From positions 1 to 8,766 of the forward strand of contig DAOWFB010000068.1 in assembly GCA_030638205.1 (NCBI GenBank): DNA of 8,766 bases, written 5' to 3'. The notes below the pieces were generated by a model. The model worked only from the letters and a program-made list of their open reading frames with translations, did no database searches and was not told where the DNA came from. Each line of letters begins with the position of its first letter. Position 1 is the stretch's first letter. Below, piece by piece: positions 1 through 6,526 of the stretch. Made by a program: the position numbers and the translations under genes. Origin of the DNA: Thalassospiraceae bacterium. GTDB lineage: Bacteria > Pseudomonadota > Alphaproteobacteria > Rhodospirillales > Magnetovibrionaceae.

Positions 1-1859
1 GTCCGGGGGGCATTTATTTTATGTTCAAGGTCTTTAACCGATGCGGCTGCCCCGATTACTTCGATGGAGATAGCTTCAACCACTAAATCACGCGCCTCTA
101 TGGCAAAACCAAAACGCTTTTTATGAGCGTTGGAAAAATTGCGTTTTAATCCATCATGATCGCTCATATCAACCACAATGGCGGCGTCGGTTCCGCTGTA
201 CCTGACGTGTGCTTTGGGTAAGGCTTGCATGTTAGCCTGTTTAATATTTTGCGCTTCAAGTTCGTTCATGGCTTCAATAATTAATACTTGGGCGCGTTCA
301 TGCAGGGTGCTAACCAAGGCCTTTGACAAAGGTGCCTCTACGGTTTCTTCGCGCATGGCCCGAACATCGGCAAGCCCCATACCATAGGCAGATAAAACCC
401 CTGCAAGCGGGTGGATAAATATTTTGTTCATGCCCAACGCATCGGCAACCATACAAGCGTGTTGCCCACCTGCGCCACCAAAACAACACAAGGTATATTC
501 GGTAACGTCGTAACCTCTTTGCACTGAAATTTGCTTGATGGCATTGGCCATGTTTTCAACTGCAATGCGTAAAAAACCTTCGGCGACTTCTTCTGATTTT
601 TTGACCTCGCCCGTTGCTTGTTTAATTTGTTTTGCTAAGTCTAAAAATTTTTGCCGGACAGCTTCACCGTCCATGGGTTCGTTGGCGCCTACGCCAAAAA
701 CCTTGGGAAAATGTTCTGGCTGGATTTTGCCAAGCATAACATTGCAATCGGTAACAGATAGCGGCCCACCACGGCGATAACACGTTGGCCCGGGGTTTGC
801 GCCGGCGGATTCTGGGCCGACACGATAACGCGAACCATCAAAGCGCAATATTGAACCACCACCTGCGGCGACGGTGTGAATATGCATCATGGGTGCGCGC
901 ATACGAACGCCCGCCACCTGGGTTTCGAAGGCACGTTCAAATTCTCCGGCGTAATGTGATACGTCGGTTGAGGTGCCACCCATATCAAAACCGATTAATT
1001 TATTAAACCCAGCCATTTCTCCGGTGCGCACCATGCCAACCACACCACCGGCCGGGCCTGATAAAATTGCGTCTTTGCCTTGAAACATATGGGCATCGGT
1101 TAAGCCGCCGCTAGACTGCATAAACATCAACCGAACATCACCCAATTCGGCGGCCACCCTATCAACATAGCGACGTAGTATGGGCGACAGATATGCATCA
1201 ACCACGGTGGTATCGCCCCGGCTAACCAGTTTCATCAATGGGGCGACTTCGTGGCTGGTGGATATTTGGGTAAAACCAATTTCCTTGGCGATATCGGCGG
1301 CGGCCTGTTCATGGGCGGGGTAGCGATAGCCGTGCATAAAAACTATGGCCACCGACCTAATGCCCGCTTCAAACGCTTTTAAAAGATTTGCTTTTGTATC
1401 GTCTACGTCAAACGGAATTATTTCTTCGCCTTGGGCGTTGTATCTTCCTTGGGTCTCTATTACTTGTTCGTACAATAATTCTGGCAAAATAATATGGCGA
1501 TCAAACAAATGCGGCCTGTTCTGATAGGCAATTCGCAATGCATCTTTAAACCCACTATTAATGACCAGCGCGGTGCGATCACCTTTGCGTTCCAACAATG
1601 CGTTGGTGGCAACCGTGGTTCCCATTTTTACCGAAGAAATTATTTCAGATGGAATAGGCGCATCAGATGCCACGCCCAATAAATCACGAATCCCTTGTAG
1701 GGCGGCATCGGGGTAACGCTCTGGATTTTCCGATAATAATTTCCCCGTAACTATTTTGCCTTGGGGGTTGCGCGCGACAACATCGGTAAAGGTGCCACCC
1801 CGGTCTATCCAGAATTGCCACTTGTTATTTTCCGGCTGAAGATTATCAAAGGGGGTCAC
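1..1859 (-). CDS. 5-oxoprolinase (HyuA/OplAH family), N-terminal 619 residues, cut by left edge
   Basis: An open frame of 619 codons runs without interruption from a GTG start at 1859 off the left edge. The family hydrolyses 5-oxo-L-proline to L-glutamate with ATP, in the cytoplasm. By translating the minus strand I see the actin/hexokinase-like phosphate motif DRGGTFTDVV (residues 19-28), GTTVATNALLERKG (80-93), a second phosphate loop DMGGTSTDVS (292-301), GPESAGANPGP further on, and CFGGAGGQHAC (459-469), in the order expected for a HyuA-type domain. The opening WQFWIDRGGTFTDV is typical of the long fused OPLAH enzymes of roughly 1200-1300 residues, so a HyuB-like half should follow outside the window. 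GTG was chosen because AGGA (1871-1868) sits 8 bases upstream. An in-frame ATG at 1877 has no ribosome site and would add six unconserved residues. N-methylhydantoinase or another carboxylase-type relative is a less likely alternative. Confidence 0.9.
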   Translation of the reverse strand, partial: MTPFDNLQPENNKWQFWIDRGGTFTDVVARNPQGKIVTGKLLSENPERYPDAALQGIRDLLGVASDAPIPSEIISSVKMGTTVATNALLERKGDRTALVINSGFKDALRIAYQNRPHLFDRHIILPELLYEQVIETQGRYNAQGEEIIPFDVDDTKANLLKAFEAGIRSVAIVFMHGYRYPAHEQAAADIAKEIGFTQISTSHEVAPLMKLVSRGDTTVVDAYLSPILRRYVDRVAAELGDVRLMFMQSSGGLTDAHMFQGKDAILSGPAGGVVGMVRTGEMAGFNKLIGFDMGGTSTDVSHYAGEFERAFETQVAGVRMRAPMMHIHTVAAGGGSILRFDGSRYRVGPESAGANPGPTCYRRGGPLSVTDCNVMLGKIQPEHFPKVFGVGANEPMDGEAVRQKFLDLAKQIKQATGEVKKSEEVAEGFLRIAVENMANAIKQISVQRGYDVTEYTLCCFGGAGGQHACMVADALGMNKIFIHPLAGVLSAYGMGLADVRAMREETVEAPLSKALVSTLHERAQVLIIEAMNELEAQNIKQANMQALPKAHVRYSGTDAAIVVDMSDHDGLKRNFSNAHKKRFGFAIEARDLVVEAISIEVIGAAASVKDLEHKINAPR

Positions 1860-1867
1860 AACAGCGT

Positions 1868-1871
1868 TCCT
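1868..1871 (-). promoter_or_regulatory. Ribosome binding site deciding the oxoprolinase start
   Basis: AGGA on the minus strand is followed by 8 bases and then GTG at 1859-1857. It supports the GTG start over the ATG at 1877-1875, which itself lies just upstream of this site. Confidence 0.6.
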
Positions 1872-1934
1872 GCACATCAGGTTTCAGGACGAAAGATAAA
1901 CTAAGATGTCTGTCGGGAACGTTTTTGTAAAGGT

Positions 1935-2009
1935 TGGTTGGGGCGGCAGGGATCGAACCTGCGAATGGCGGCATCAAAAGCCGCTGCCTTACCACTTGGC
2001 TACGCCCCA
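1935..2009 (-). tRNA. tRNA-Gln (anticodon UUG)
   Basis: The 75-base gene folds completely. The acceptor stem is TGGGGCG with CGCCCCA. T8 and A9 are followed by a 3-bp D stem GCC/GGC around the loop AAGTGGTAA. The anticodon stem GCGGC/GCCGC encloses the loop TTTTGAT, giving anticodon TTG, which reads CAA/CAG. The T stem GCAGG/CCTGC encloses TTCGAAC. The 3' ACCA is encoded, so CCA need not be added. The weak first pair T1-A72 is a known glutamine identity feature. The base before CCA is A rather than the G73 of E. coli glutamine tRNA. The gene lies 120 bases after the ispE stop and 75 bases before the oxoprolinase start. A poor promoter-like pair (TTTACA, 17 bases, CATCTT; 1931-1903) immediately follows the tRNA and could serve the oxoprolinase, but I give it little weight. 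Confidence 0.96.
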
Positions 2010-2037
2010 CCATGGCTCACCTGGAAATGCAGGGGGG

Positions 2038-2066
2038 AACATAATTGCCTTTGCCCCGATGGGCAA
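2038..2066 (-). promoter_or_regulatory. Possible promoter for tRNA-Gln
   Basis: On the minus strand TTGCCC (2066-2061) is separated by exactly 17 bases from TATGTT (2043-2038). Each box matches the sigma70 consensus at four of six bases. A run of C follows the -10 box, a GC-rich discriminator of the kind seen at stable-RNA promoters, and the tRNA 5' end would lie about 20-25 bases beyond the predicted start. The boxes overlap the inverted repeat at 2043-2083. The alternative is that the tRNA is read through from the ispE operon. Confidence 0.35.
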
Positions 2067-2083
2067 GGGGCTGAAAGGCAATT
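2043..2083. repeat. Strong inverted repeat between ispE and tRNA-Gln
   Basis: AATTGCCTTT (2043-2052) pairs perfectly with AAAGGCAATT (2074-2083). Inside it GCCCC (2053-2057) pairs with GGGGC (2067-2071), leaving a 2-base bulge and a 9-base loop. An alternative inner fold pairs TTGCCC with GGGCAA around CGAT. It starts 47 bases past the ispE stop, so it may stop or process the operon transcript. On the minus strand it is followed by ATGTTCC rather than a T run, so it is not a textbook intrinsic terminator. Confidence 0.75.
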
Positions 2084-2106
2084 TATATAATTCTGATTTT
2101 GTCCAA

Positions 2107-2146
2107 TGGTTCAGCGTGGTTAAGCGCGGTTAAGTGTGGTTCAGCA
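2107..2146. repeat. Four-copy decamer tandem repeat across the ispE stop codon
   Basis: Four consecutive 10-base units read TGGTTCAGCG, TGGTTAAGCG, CGGTTAAGTG and TGGTTCAGCA. Units differ by one to three bases. The ispE stop codon (2132-2130) lies in the third unit, so the last residues of IspE (around LNHT) and the first bases of its 3' untranslated region are written by the repeat. Confidence 0.85.
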
Positions 2147-3011
2147 TTTTGGCGGCTGCAATCCACCAGTTGGGGTTATTCTGGGCCAGACGCAGCGCCC
2201 CGGCCAAGGCCTCCTTTTCACCTGCAAAAATGCCAAAGCAGGTGGCACCGCTACCGCTCATGCGGGCCAGCAGGGCACCATCTAGACCTTGCAGGGCTTC
2301 AATTACCTCAGCTATTTCAGGCGCAAGGGCGATGGCGCTTAAATAAAGATCATTGCCCCTATTTGCAATAATTTCAGCTAAGCAGGCAGCATCTTTTGGG
2401 GCTTCTTCAAACCGGGCCGGGTTTGAAAATTTACCAGTTCGGTTTTTGAACACATCTGGAGTGGAAACCTTGACCCCTGAGTTGGCCAGAACCAGCCAGC
2501 ATTGGGGCAATTTAGGCGCTGGGGTTAATATTTCACCGATGCCGGACATAAAAACATTTTTTCCCATCAGGCATACCGGAACATCGGCACCTAGCTTTTG
2601 GCTAATGGTTTTTAAATCTAGTGCCGGGGTATTTAATCCCCATAAATCGCTTAAGCTCCGTATCACAGCCGCCGCATCTGCCGAACCACCGCCGATACCA
2701 GAAGATACGGGTAAATTTTTTTCAAGTAATATTTCTGCACCCATTTGAACATTATGGGTGTCTCTAAATAATTTTGCCGCTTTGATAACAAGGTTGCTGT
2801 CATCGCTTGGTACGTCAGAGCCAAATGGCCCAGAGACCTTTAATGATATTTCATTGCTATTGGGTGCTTCGTTGACCGTAATGTTGTCGCCAACATCGGC
2901 AAACACAACCAGAGAATCTAATGTATGAAACCCGTTTTCCAGCTTGCCGGTAACGTGCAGATAAAGATTAATTTTGGCGTTTGCTTTTTGGGCTATGGTG
3001 GTTTGGTTCAT
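2130..3011 (-). CDS. ispE: 4-diphosphocytidyl-2-C-methyl-D-erythritol kinase (IspE)
   Basis: A 293-residue GHMP-family kinase that phosphorylates the 2-hydroxyl of CDP-methylerythritol in the non-mevalonate (MEP) pathway to IPP and DMAPP, in the cytoplasm. The N-terminal block KANAKINLYLHVTG carries Lys13, equivalent to the catalytic lysine (Lys10) of E. coli IspE. The glycine-rich ATP loop SSGIGGGSADAA spans residues 103-114, and LGADVPVCLMG (140-150) supplies Asp143, equivalent to the catalytic aspartate. The cytidine-side segment reads ENGFHTLDSL (25-34), with Phe28 where E. coli has the stacking Tyr25 and Asn26 where Asp is usual; His29 is kept. Length is normal for the family. The ATG at 3011 lies 9 bases after the stop of the TPR gene, with only a weak GAAG site, so translation is probably coupled to that gene. 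The C-terminal end is encoded by a decamer tandem repeat. Confidence 0.96.
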   Translation of the reverse strand: MNQTTIAQKANAKINLYLHVTGKLENGFHTLDSLVVFADVGDNITVNEAPNSNEISLKVSGPFGSDVPSDDSNLVIKAAKLFRDTHNVQMGAEILLEKNLPVSSGIGGGSADAAAVIRSLSDLWGLNTPALDLKTISQKLGADVPVCLMGKNVFMSGIGEILTPAPKLPQCWLVLANSGVKVSTPDVFKNRTGKFSNPARFEEAPKDAACLAEIIANRGNDLYLSAIALAPEIAEVIEALQGLDGALLARMSGSGATCFGIFAGEKEALAGALRLAQNNPNWWIAAAKMLNHT

Positions 3012-3020
3012 GGTGCTTCA

Positions 3021-4718
3021 TTATTTCACAGCATCAGGAAGACCGGATTTAAGCTTTTGTTTTAGCTCTATTTCGTCTTTGGGGTTTGGTTCTAGCCCCA
3101 ATGCCCGTTCCCACTGAAAACGCGCTTCGCGTTGGCGGCCAACGCGCCACAATGCATCACCCAAATGATTATTAATTATGCTGTCTCCCGGGCGCAGCAA
3201 CACCGCACGCTCCAATCTTTTGGTTGCGTTTTTATAATCGGCCAGCTGATACAGGCCCCAACCAAGGCTATCGACTATGTAGCCATCACGCGGGCGCAGC
3301 TCGACTGCTTTTTTTATCATCGCAACTGCTTTTTCCAGATTTAGTTTTTTCTCAATCCATGAATAGCCCAGATAATTTAAAACAAACGGCTGGTCCGGCT
3401 CCATTTTTAATGCGGTCAAAAAATCGGCTTCTGCTTTTGCCCAATTTCCATCGCGTTCAAATGATATGCCACGAGAATAGAAAATCCCCCAATGGCGGCT
3501 TTCAATTTTTTTTATTCGGTCAAGGGCTTTACTATAGGCGTTGGCCGCGTCTTTGAATTTTTCATTTCGTCTCAATATATCGCCAAGTTCGATTAATATT
3601 CGTGCGTCAGATTTATTTTCCTTGGCCATAGCTTTAAGTATTTTTATTGCCTCATCGGGTTTTTTTATCTTTTCCATATTTGTGGCAGTTTTTAATTTTG
3701 CCTGGTTGTACATAATCGAAGATTTAGGAATTTTTTTATACAGCGCATTGGCATCGTTGTTTCGCTGATAGATTTCCAGAACCCCACCCACAACAATTAT
3801 TGCCGGAGGAAAATCGTTGCGTAGATATAGCGCCAATTGCGCCAGCACTAGGGCTGATTCCGATGCGCCCTGATTGCTCAATGATGAGGCAAGCCCAAAC
3901 ATGGCCTCAGCCGCACCACGGGCAGCACTATTGATATCGGGCTTTGGTTTTATTTTTGCAGCAATTCGTTTGCTGGTGACGGCTGTAATTATGGTTCCTT
4001 CATCAAGGGCATCATATTTTTTATAGATACTTAATGCTTCGGTCGTTTTTCCGCTGCGCTCTAATAGCCCGCCAAAATGCTGGGTAAGGCGAAGCGAAAT
4101 TCCGGCCTCGGTTATTACGGCATTATAATTTTTTTCAGCCGCTTGGACGTTGCCGCCCATGTCGTTTATTAATCCCATATGTAGCTCAAAAAATGCAACC
4201 GAGCCTGAATTGCCTTTATTTTTTTCTAATATTTTTATTGCATCTGAAAATTTACCTTCGCCGACCTTGGCCCAGGCGTGAAGTATTGGCCCGACATAGG
4301 CATTAATGCCAGTAAGCTTTTTATCTTTTTTATCATCGGTTTTGAAATATTTTCCGACCGCGTCAAACTTACCAGATTTAATTAATTCAGTCGCGTGAAC
4401 CACATCGGACAACGGCGCGTCAGCACCCATTTTTTCTATTCGATTAAGAAATTTAATACCCTTGCCTATGTCGCCCTCGCTTAATGCCAAAACATATGCG
4501 CGGCGCAAAAGATCAGCATTGTCGGGAACCATTTTTGCGGCGGCCCCTAAAAATAATGCTGCGCTCCCGGTGTCGTGCAGGGTTTGGGCATGACGCCCGG
4601 CAAGGTAATTGCCAGAAAACGTAACGCCTGCCTTGGCCTTATCTTTGGCGGCGTTTGCTGTTGGTGCAAATATAGTTGTGGCCAGCAAAGCTAGCAGTAA
4701 GGATGATTTATAAAACAT
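3021..4718 (-). CDS. Secreted tetratricopeptide-repeat protein
   Basis: A protein of 565 residues from the ATG at 4718. Residues 1-23 form a classical signal peptide (MFYKSS, a hydrophobic LLLALLATTIFA core, then TANA-A), and no cysteine is present, so it is a soluble periplasmic or exported protein and not a lipoprotein. The rest is helical and built of TPR units. The clearest run is about residues 407-545, with NWAKAEADFLTALKMEPDQ, LEKAVAMIKKAVELRPRD, YKNATKRLERAVLLRPGD and REARFQWERALGLEP as successive second helices. Degenerate TPR-like repeats fill the middle. Such proteins are scaffolds; I cannot name the partner. The frame also opens at a TTG (4757), but that start would put 13 polar residues ahead of the signal sequence and has no ribosome site. 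The ATG lies 48 bases after the ETF-QO stop and the gene ends 9 bases before ispE, so it is the middle gene of a likely three-gene operon. The ribosome site is weak (GGTGGT, 12 bases away). Confidence 0.88.
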   Translation of the reverse strand: MFYKSSLLLALLATTIFAPTANAAKDKAKAGVTFSGNYLAGRHAQTLHDTGSAALFLGAAAKMVPDNADLLRRAYVLALSEGDIGKGIKFLNRIEKMGADAPLSDVVHATELIKSGKFDAVGKYFKTDDKKDKKLTGINAYVGPILHAWAKVGEGKFSDAIKILEKNKGNSGSVAFFELHMGLINDMGGNVQAAEKNYNAVITEAGISLRLTQHFGGLLERSGKTTEALSIYKKYDALDEGTIITAVTSKRIAAKIKPKPDINSAARGAAEAMFGLASSLSNQGASESALVLAQLALYLRNDFPPAIIVVGGVLEIYQRNNDANALYKKIPKSSIMYNQAKLKTATNMEKIKKPDEAIKILKAMAKENKSDARILIELGDILRRNEKFKDAANAYSKALDRIKKIESRHWGIFYSRGISFERDGNWAKAEADFLTALKMEPDQPFVLNYLGYSWIEKKLNLEKAVAMIKKAVELRPRDGYIVDSLGWGLYQLADYKNATKRLERAVLLRPGDSIINNHLGDALWRVGRQREARFQWERALGLEPNPKDEIELKQKLKSGLPDAVK

Positions 4719-4766
4719 GGCTGGAGTGTAACCACCATGCGACCTTATCGCAAACAAGTTTCGCTC

Positions 4767-6416
4767 TTACATATTAGGGTAGTTGGGGCCACCACCACCT
4801 TCGGGCACAGACCATATGATATTTCCAGCCGGGTCCTTAATATCACAGGTTTTGCAATGCAGGCAGTTTGCAAAATTAATTTGCAAGCGGTGCTTTAGCC
4901 CGTCATTACCATCGCCATCAACAAATTCATAAACCCCTGCCGGGCAATATCTTGCTTCGGGGCCGTCATAAAGCACCAGATTGGTGGCCACCGGAACCGT
5001 GTCGTCTTTTAATTTCAAATGGCAGGGTTGGTTCTCTTCGTGGGCAGTTCCAGAAATATAAACCGAACTAAGCCTATCAAACGTCAAAATCCCATCTGGT
5101 TTTGGATAATCTATTTTACGTGGCTTGCTGGCGCGAAGCATTTCTGCCCGGTCTGAGCCGTGATGTTTGAGCGTCCACGGTGCATGGCCACAAAAAATAT
5201 AGGTATCCAACGCACTTAAAATTAGACCCAGCCAAAGCCCCCATTTAAACGAAGGCCGTATGTTGCGAGCCAGATGTAATTCTTTCCAAGCCCAACTTTT
5301 ATTTAATTCATTTGGATATTCATCAACCACATCCGGCTTGGAGCCGCTGATCGCATTAAAAACCGCATCAGCCGCAACCATTGCTGATTTCATGGCGGTG
5401 TGTGAACCTTTTATCCGCGGCACATTCATAAATCCAGCGCACGCACCTATTAATGCGCCGCCGGGAAATACTAATTTAGGAATTGACTGAAACCCGCCTT
5501 CGTTAAGTGCGCGCGCGCCATACGAAATGCGCTTGGCACCAGCGAATGTGGGCTTAACTGAAGGGTGGGTTTTGAAACGCTGCATCTCATCAAACGGCGA
5601 AATATAAGGGTTGGCGTAATCAAGTCCGGTTATGAAACCAACTGCAACCTGTCCATTTTCTAGGTGATAAAGAAACGAGCCGCCATAAACATCAGATGTT
5701 AGCGGCCAGCCGATGGTATGGATAACCTCGCCCGGTTTTTGCTGCTCCGGGGCAACTTCCCACAATTCTTTAACACCCAAACCGTAGGTTTGATTTTCAG
5801 ATCCATCGCATAGATTGAAACGTTCTTTTATTTGTTCTGAAAGCGAGCCACGGCAACCTTCGGCGAACAATGTATATGTGGCAATAAGCTCGACCCCGGG
5901 TTCAAAATTTGGCCCCGGGGTTCCATCTTTATTAACACCCATGTTGCCAGTTGCTATTCCTATAACGCGGTTATTTTCATCATATAAAATTTCACTTGCC
6001 CCAAAGCCGGGAAATATTTCAACCCCCATTTCTTCGGCCCGATCGCCCAGCCATCTGGTTAACAGGCCAAGACTGGCAACAAAGTTTCCGTGATTTTTCA
6101 TCGCTTTTGGTAACGGAAGCCTAAAAGCAGAATTTTTTGTCAGGAAAAGGAATTTTTCTTTTGTAACGGGCTGTTTAAGCGGTGCGCCTTGATCTTTCCA
6201 CTTGGGGAAAAGTTCATTTAATGCCACCGGGTCAATCACCGCGCCGGAAAGTATATGGGCACCTATTTCTGAGCCTTTTTCAATTATGCAAACGTTTATT
6301 TCTTGGGCCTCTTTTTCGGCTTGTTGTTTAAGGCGAATGGCCGCGCTCAATCCGGCGACACCGCCGCCGACTATAACCACGTCAAATTCCATCTGTTCGC
6401 GCTGGGTTTCGGTCAT
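4767..6416 (-). CDS. Electron transfer flavoprotein-ubiquinone oxidoreductase (ETF-QO)
   Basis: A 549-residue membrane-associated enzyme that takes electrons from reduced electron transfer flavoprotein through FAD and a [4Fe-4S] cluster to ubiquinone, linking acyl-CoA and amino-acid or dimethylglycine-type dehydrogenases to respiration. The N-terminal FAD fold is FDVVIVGGGVAGLSAAIRLK, with the GxGxxG glycines at 17, 19 and 22. IGAHILSGAVIDP (51-63) and the segment from VFPGGALIGACAGFMNVPR to IKGSHTAMKSA (316-345) are conserved blocks of this family. The C-terminal ferredoxin-like part has Cys491 (RYCPAGVYEF) and Cys518, Cys521 and Cys524 (NCLHCKTCDIKDP), all four cluster ligands, and ends in the typical IIWSVPEGGGGPNYPNM. 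Length matches the bacterial and mature mitochondrial enzymes. The ATG at 6416 has a strong AAGGAG site 11 bases upstream. It is the first gene of the probable operon with the TPR protein and ispE, and is divergent from the uracil-DNA glycosylase gene. Confidence 0.97.
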   Translation of the reverse strand: MTETQREQMEFDVVIVGGGVAGLSAAIRLKQQAEKEAQEINVCIIEKGSEIGAHILSGAVIDPVALNELFPKWKDQGAPLKQPVTKEKFLFLTKNSAFRLPLPKAMKNHGNFVASLGLLTRWLGDRAEEMGVEIFPGFGASEILYDENNRVIGIATGNMGVNKDGTPGPNFEPGVELIATYTLFAEGCRGSLSEQIKERFNLCDGSENQTYGLGVKELWEVAPEQQKPGEVIHTIGWPLTSDVYGGSFLYHLENGQVAVGFITGLDYANPYISPFDEMQRFKTHPSVKPTFAGAKRISYGARALNEGGFQSIPKLVFPGGALIGACAGFMNVPRIKGSHTAMKSAMVAADAVFNAISGSKPDVVDEYPNELNKSWAWKELHLARNIRPSFKWGLWLGLILSALDTYIFCGHAPWTLKHHGSDRAEMLRASKPRKIDYPKPDGILTFDRLSSVYISGTAHEENQPCHLKLKDDTVPVATNLVLYDGPEARYCPAGVYEFVDGDGNDGLKHRLQINFANCLHCKTCDIKDPAGNIIWSVPEGGGGPNYPNM

Positions 6417-6427
6417 ATGTCGTAAGG

Positions 6428-6433
6428 CTCCTT
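6428..6433 (-). promoter_or_regulatory. Ribosome binding site of ETF-QO
   Basis: AAGGAG on the minus strand, 11 bases before the ATG at 6416. It directly follows the inner copy of a 12-base A/T-rich tandem repeat and is the strongest such site in the operon, fixing the start of the first gene. Confidence 0.7.
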
Positions 6434-6455
6434 AAAAAATTGATTAAAAAATTGT
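6432..6455. repeat. Two-copy 12-base tandem repeat in the ETF-QO leader
   Basis: TTAAAAAATTG occurs at 6432-6442 and again at 6444-6454, one base apart, giving a 12-base period. It lies between the putative ETF-QO -10 box and the ribosome site, so at least one copy should be in the transcript leader. An A-rich tract of this type can bend DNA or keep the ribosome site unpaired; no specific regulator is implied. Confidence 0.8.
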
Positions 6456-6480
6456 ATTGCAAGCCAACAGGGGATGCCAG
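6451..6480 (-). promoter_or_regulatory. Putative promoter of the ETF-QO/TPR/ispE operon
   Basis: On the minus strand CTGGCA (6480-6475) and TACAAT (6456-6451) are separated by 18 bases. The -10 box matches the sigma70 consensus at five of six positions and the -35 box at four. The start point would fall near 6444, leaving a leader of about 27 bases that carries the AAGGAG site. It lies in the 110-base divergent region shared with the glycosylase gene, for which I find no convincing promoter. Confidence 0.4.
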
Positions 6481-6513
6481 CGCAAAACCACGGTGCTATG
6501 GTTGGGCAGCAAT

Positions 6514-6518
6514 AAGGA
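6514..6518 (+). promoter_or_regulatory. Ribosome binding site of the uracil-DNA glycosylase
   Basis: AAGGA ends 8 bases before the ATG at 6527, ideal spacing. It supports this start over any later methionine in the long N-terminal extension. Confidence 0.7.
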
Positions 6519-6526
6519 TTCTTTAA

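Noticed and set aside
535..1682. Plus-strand frames of 62-81 codons over the oxoprolinase
   Set aside because: They lie antisense to a well-conserved continuous coding frame and show no recognisable domain.
1860..1877. ATG at 1877-1875 as start of the oxoprolinase
   Set aside because: No ribosome site lies upstream; AGGA lies between it and the GTG at 1859 and is correctly spaced for the GTG.
4719..4757. TTG start extending the TPR protein by 13 residues
   Set aside because: It would bury the signal peptide behind a polar stretch and lacks a ribosome site; the ATG at 4718 gives a normal signal sequence.
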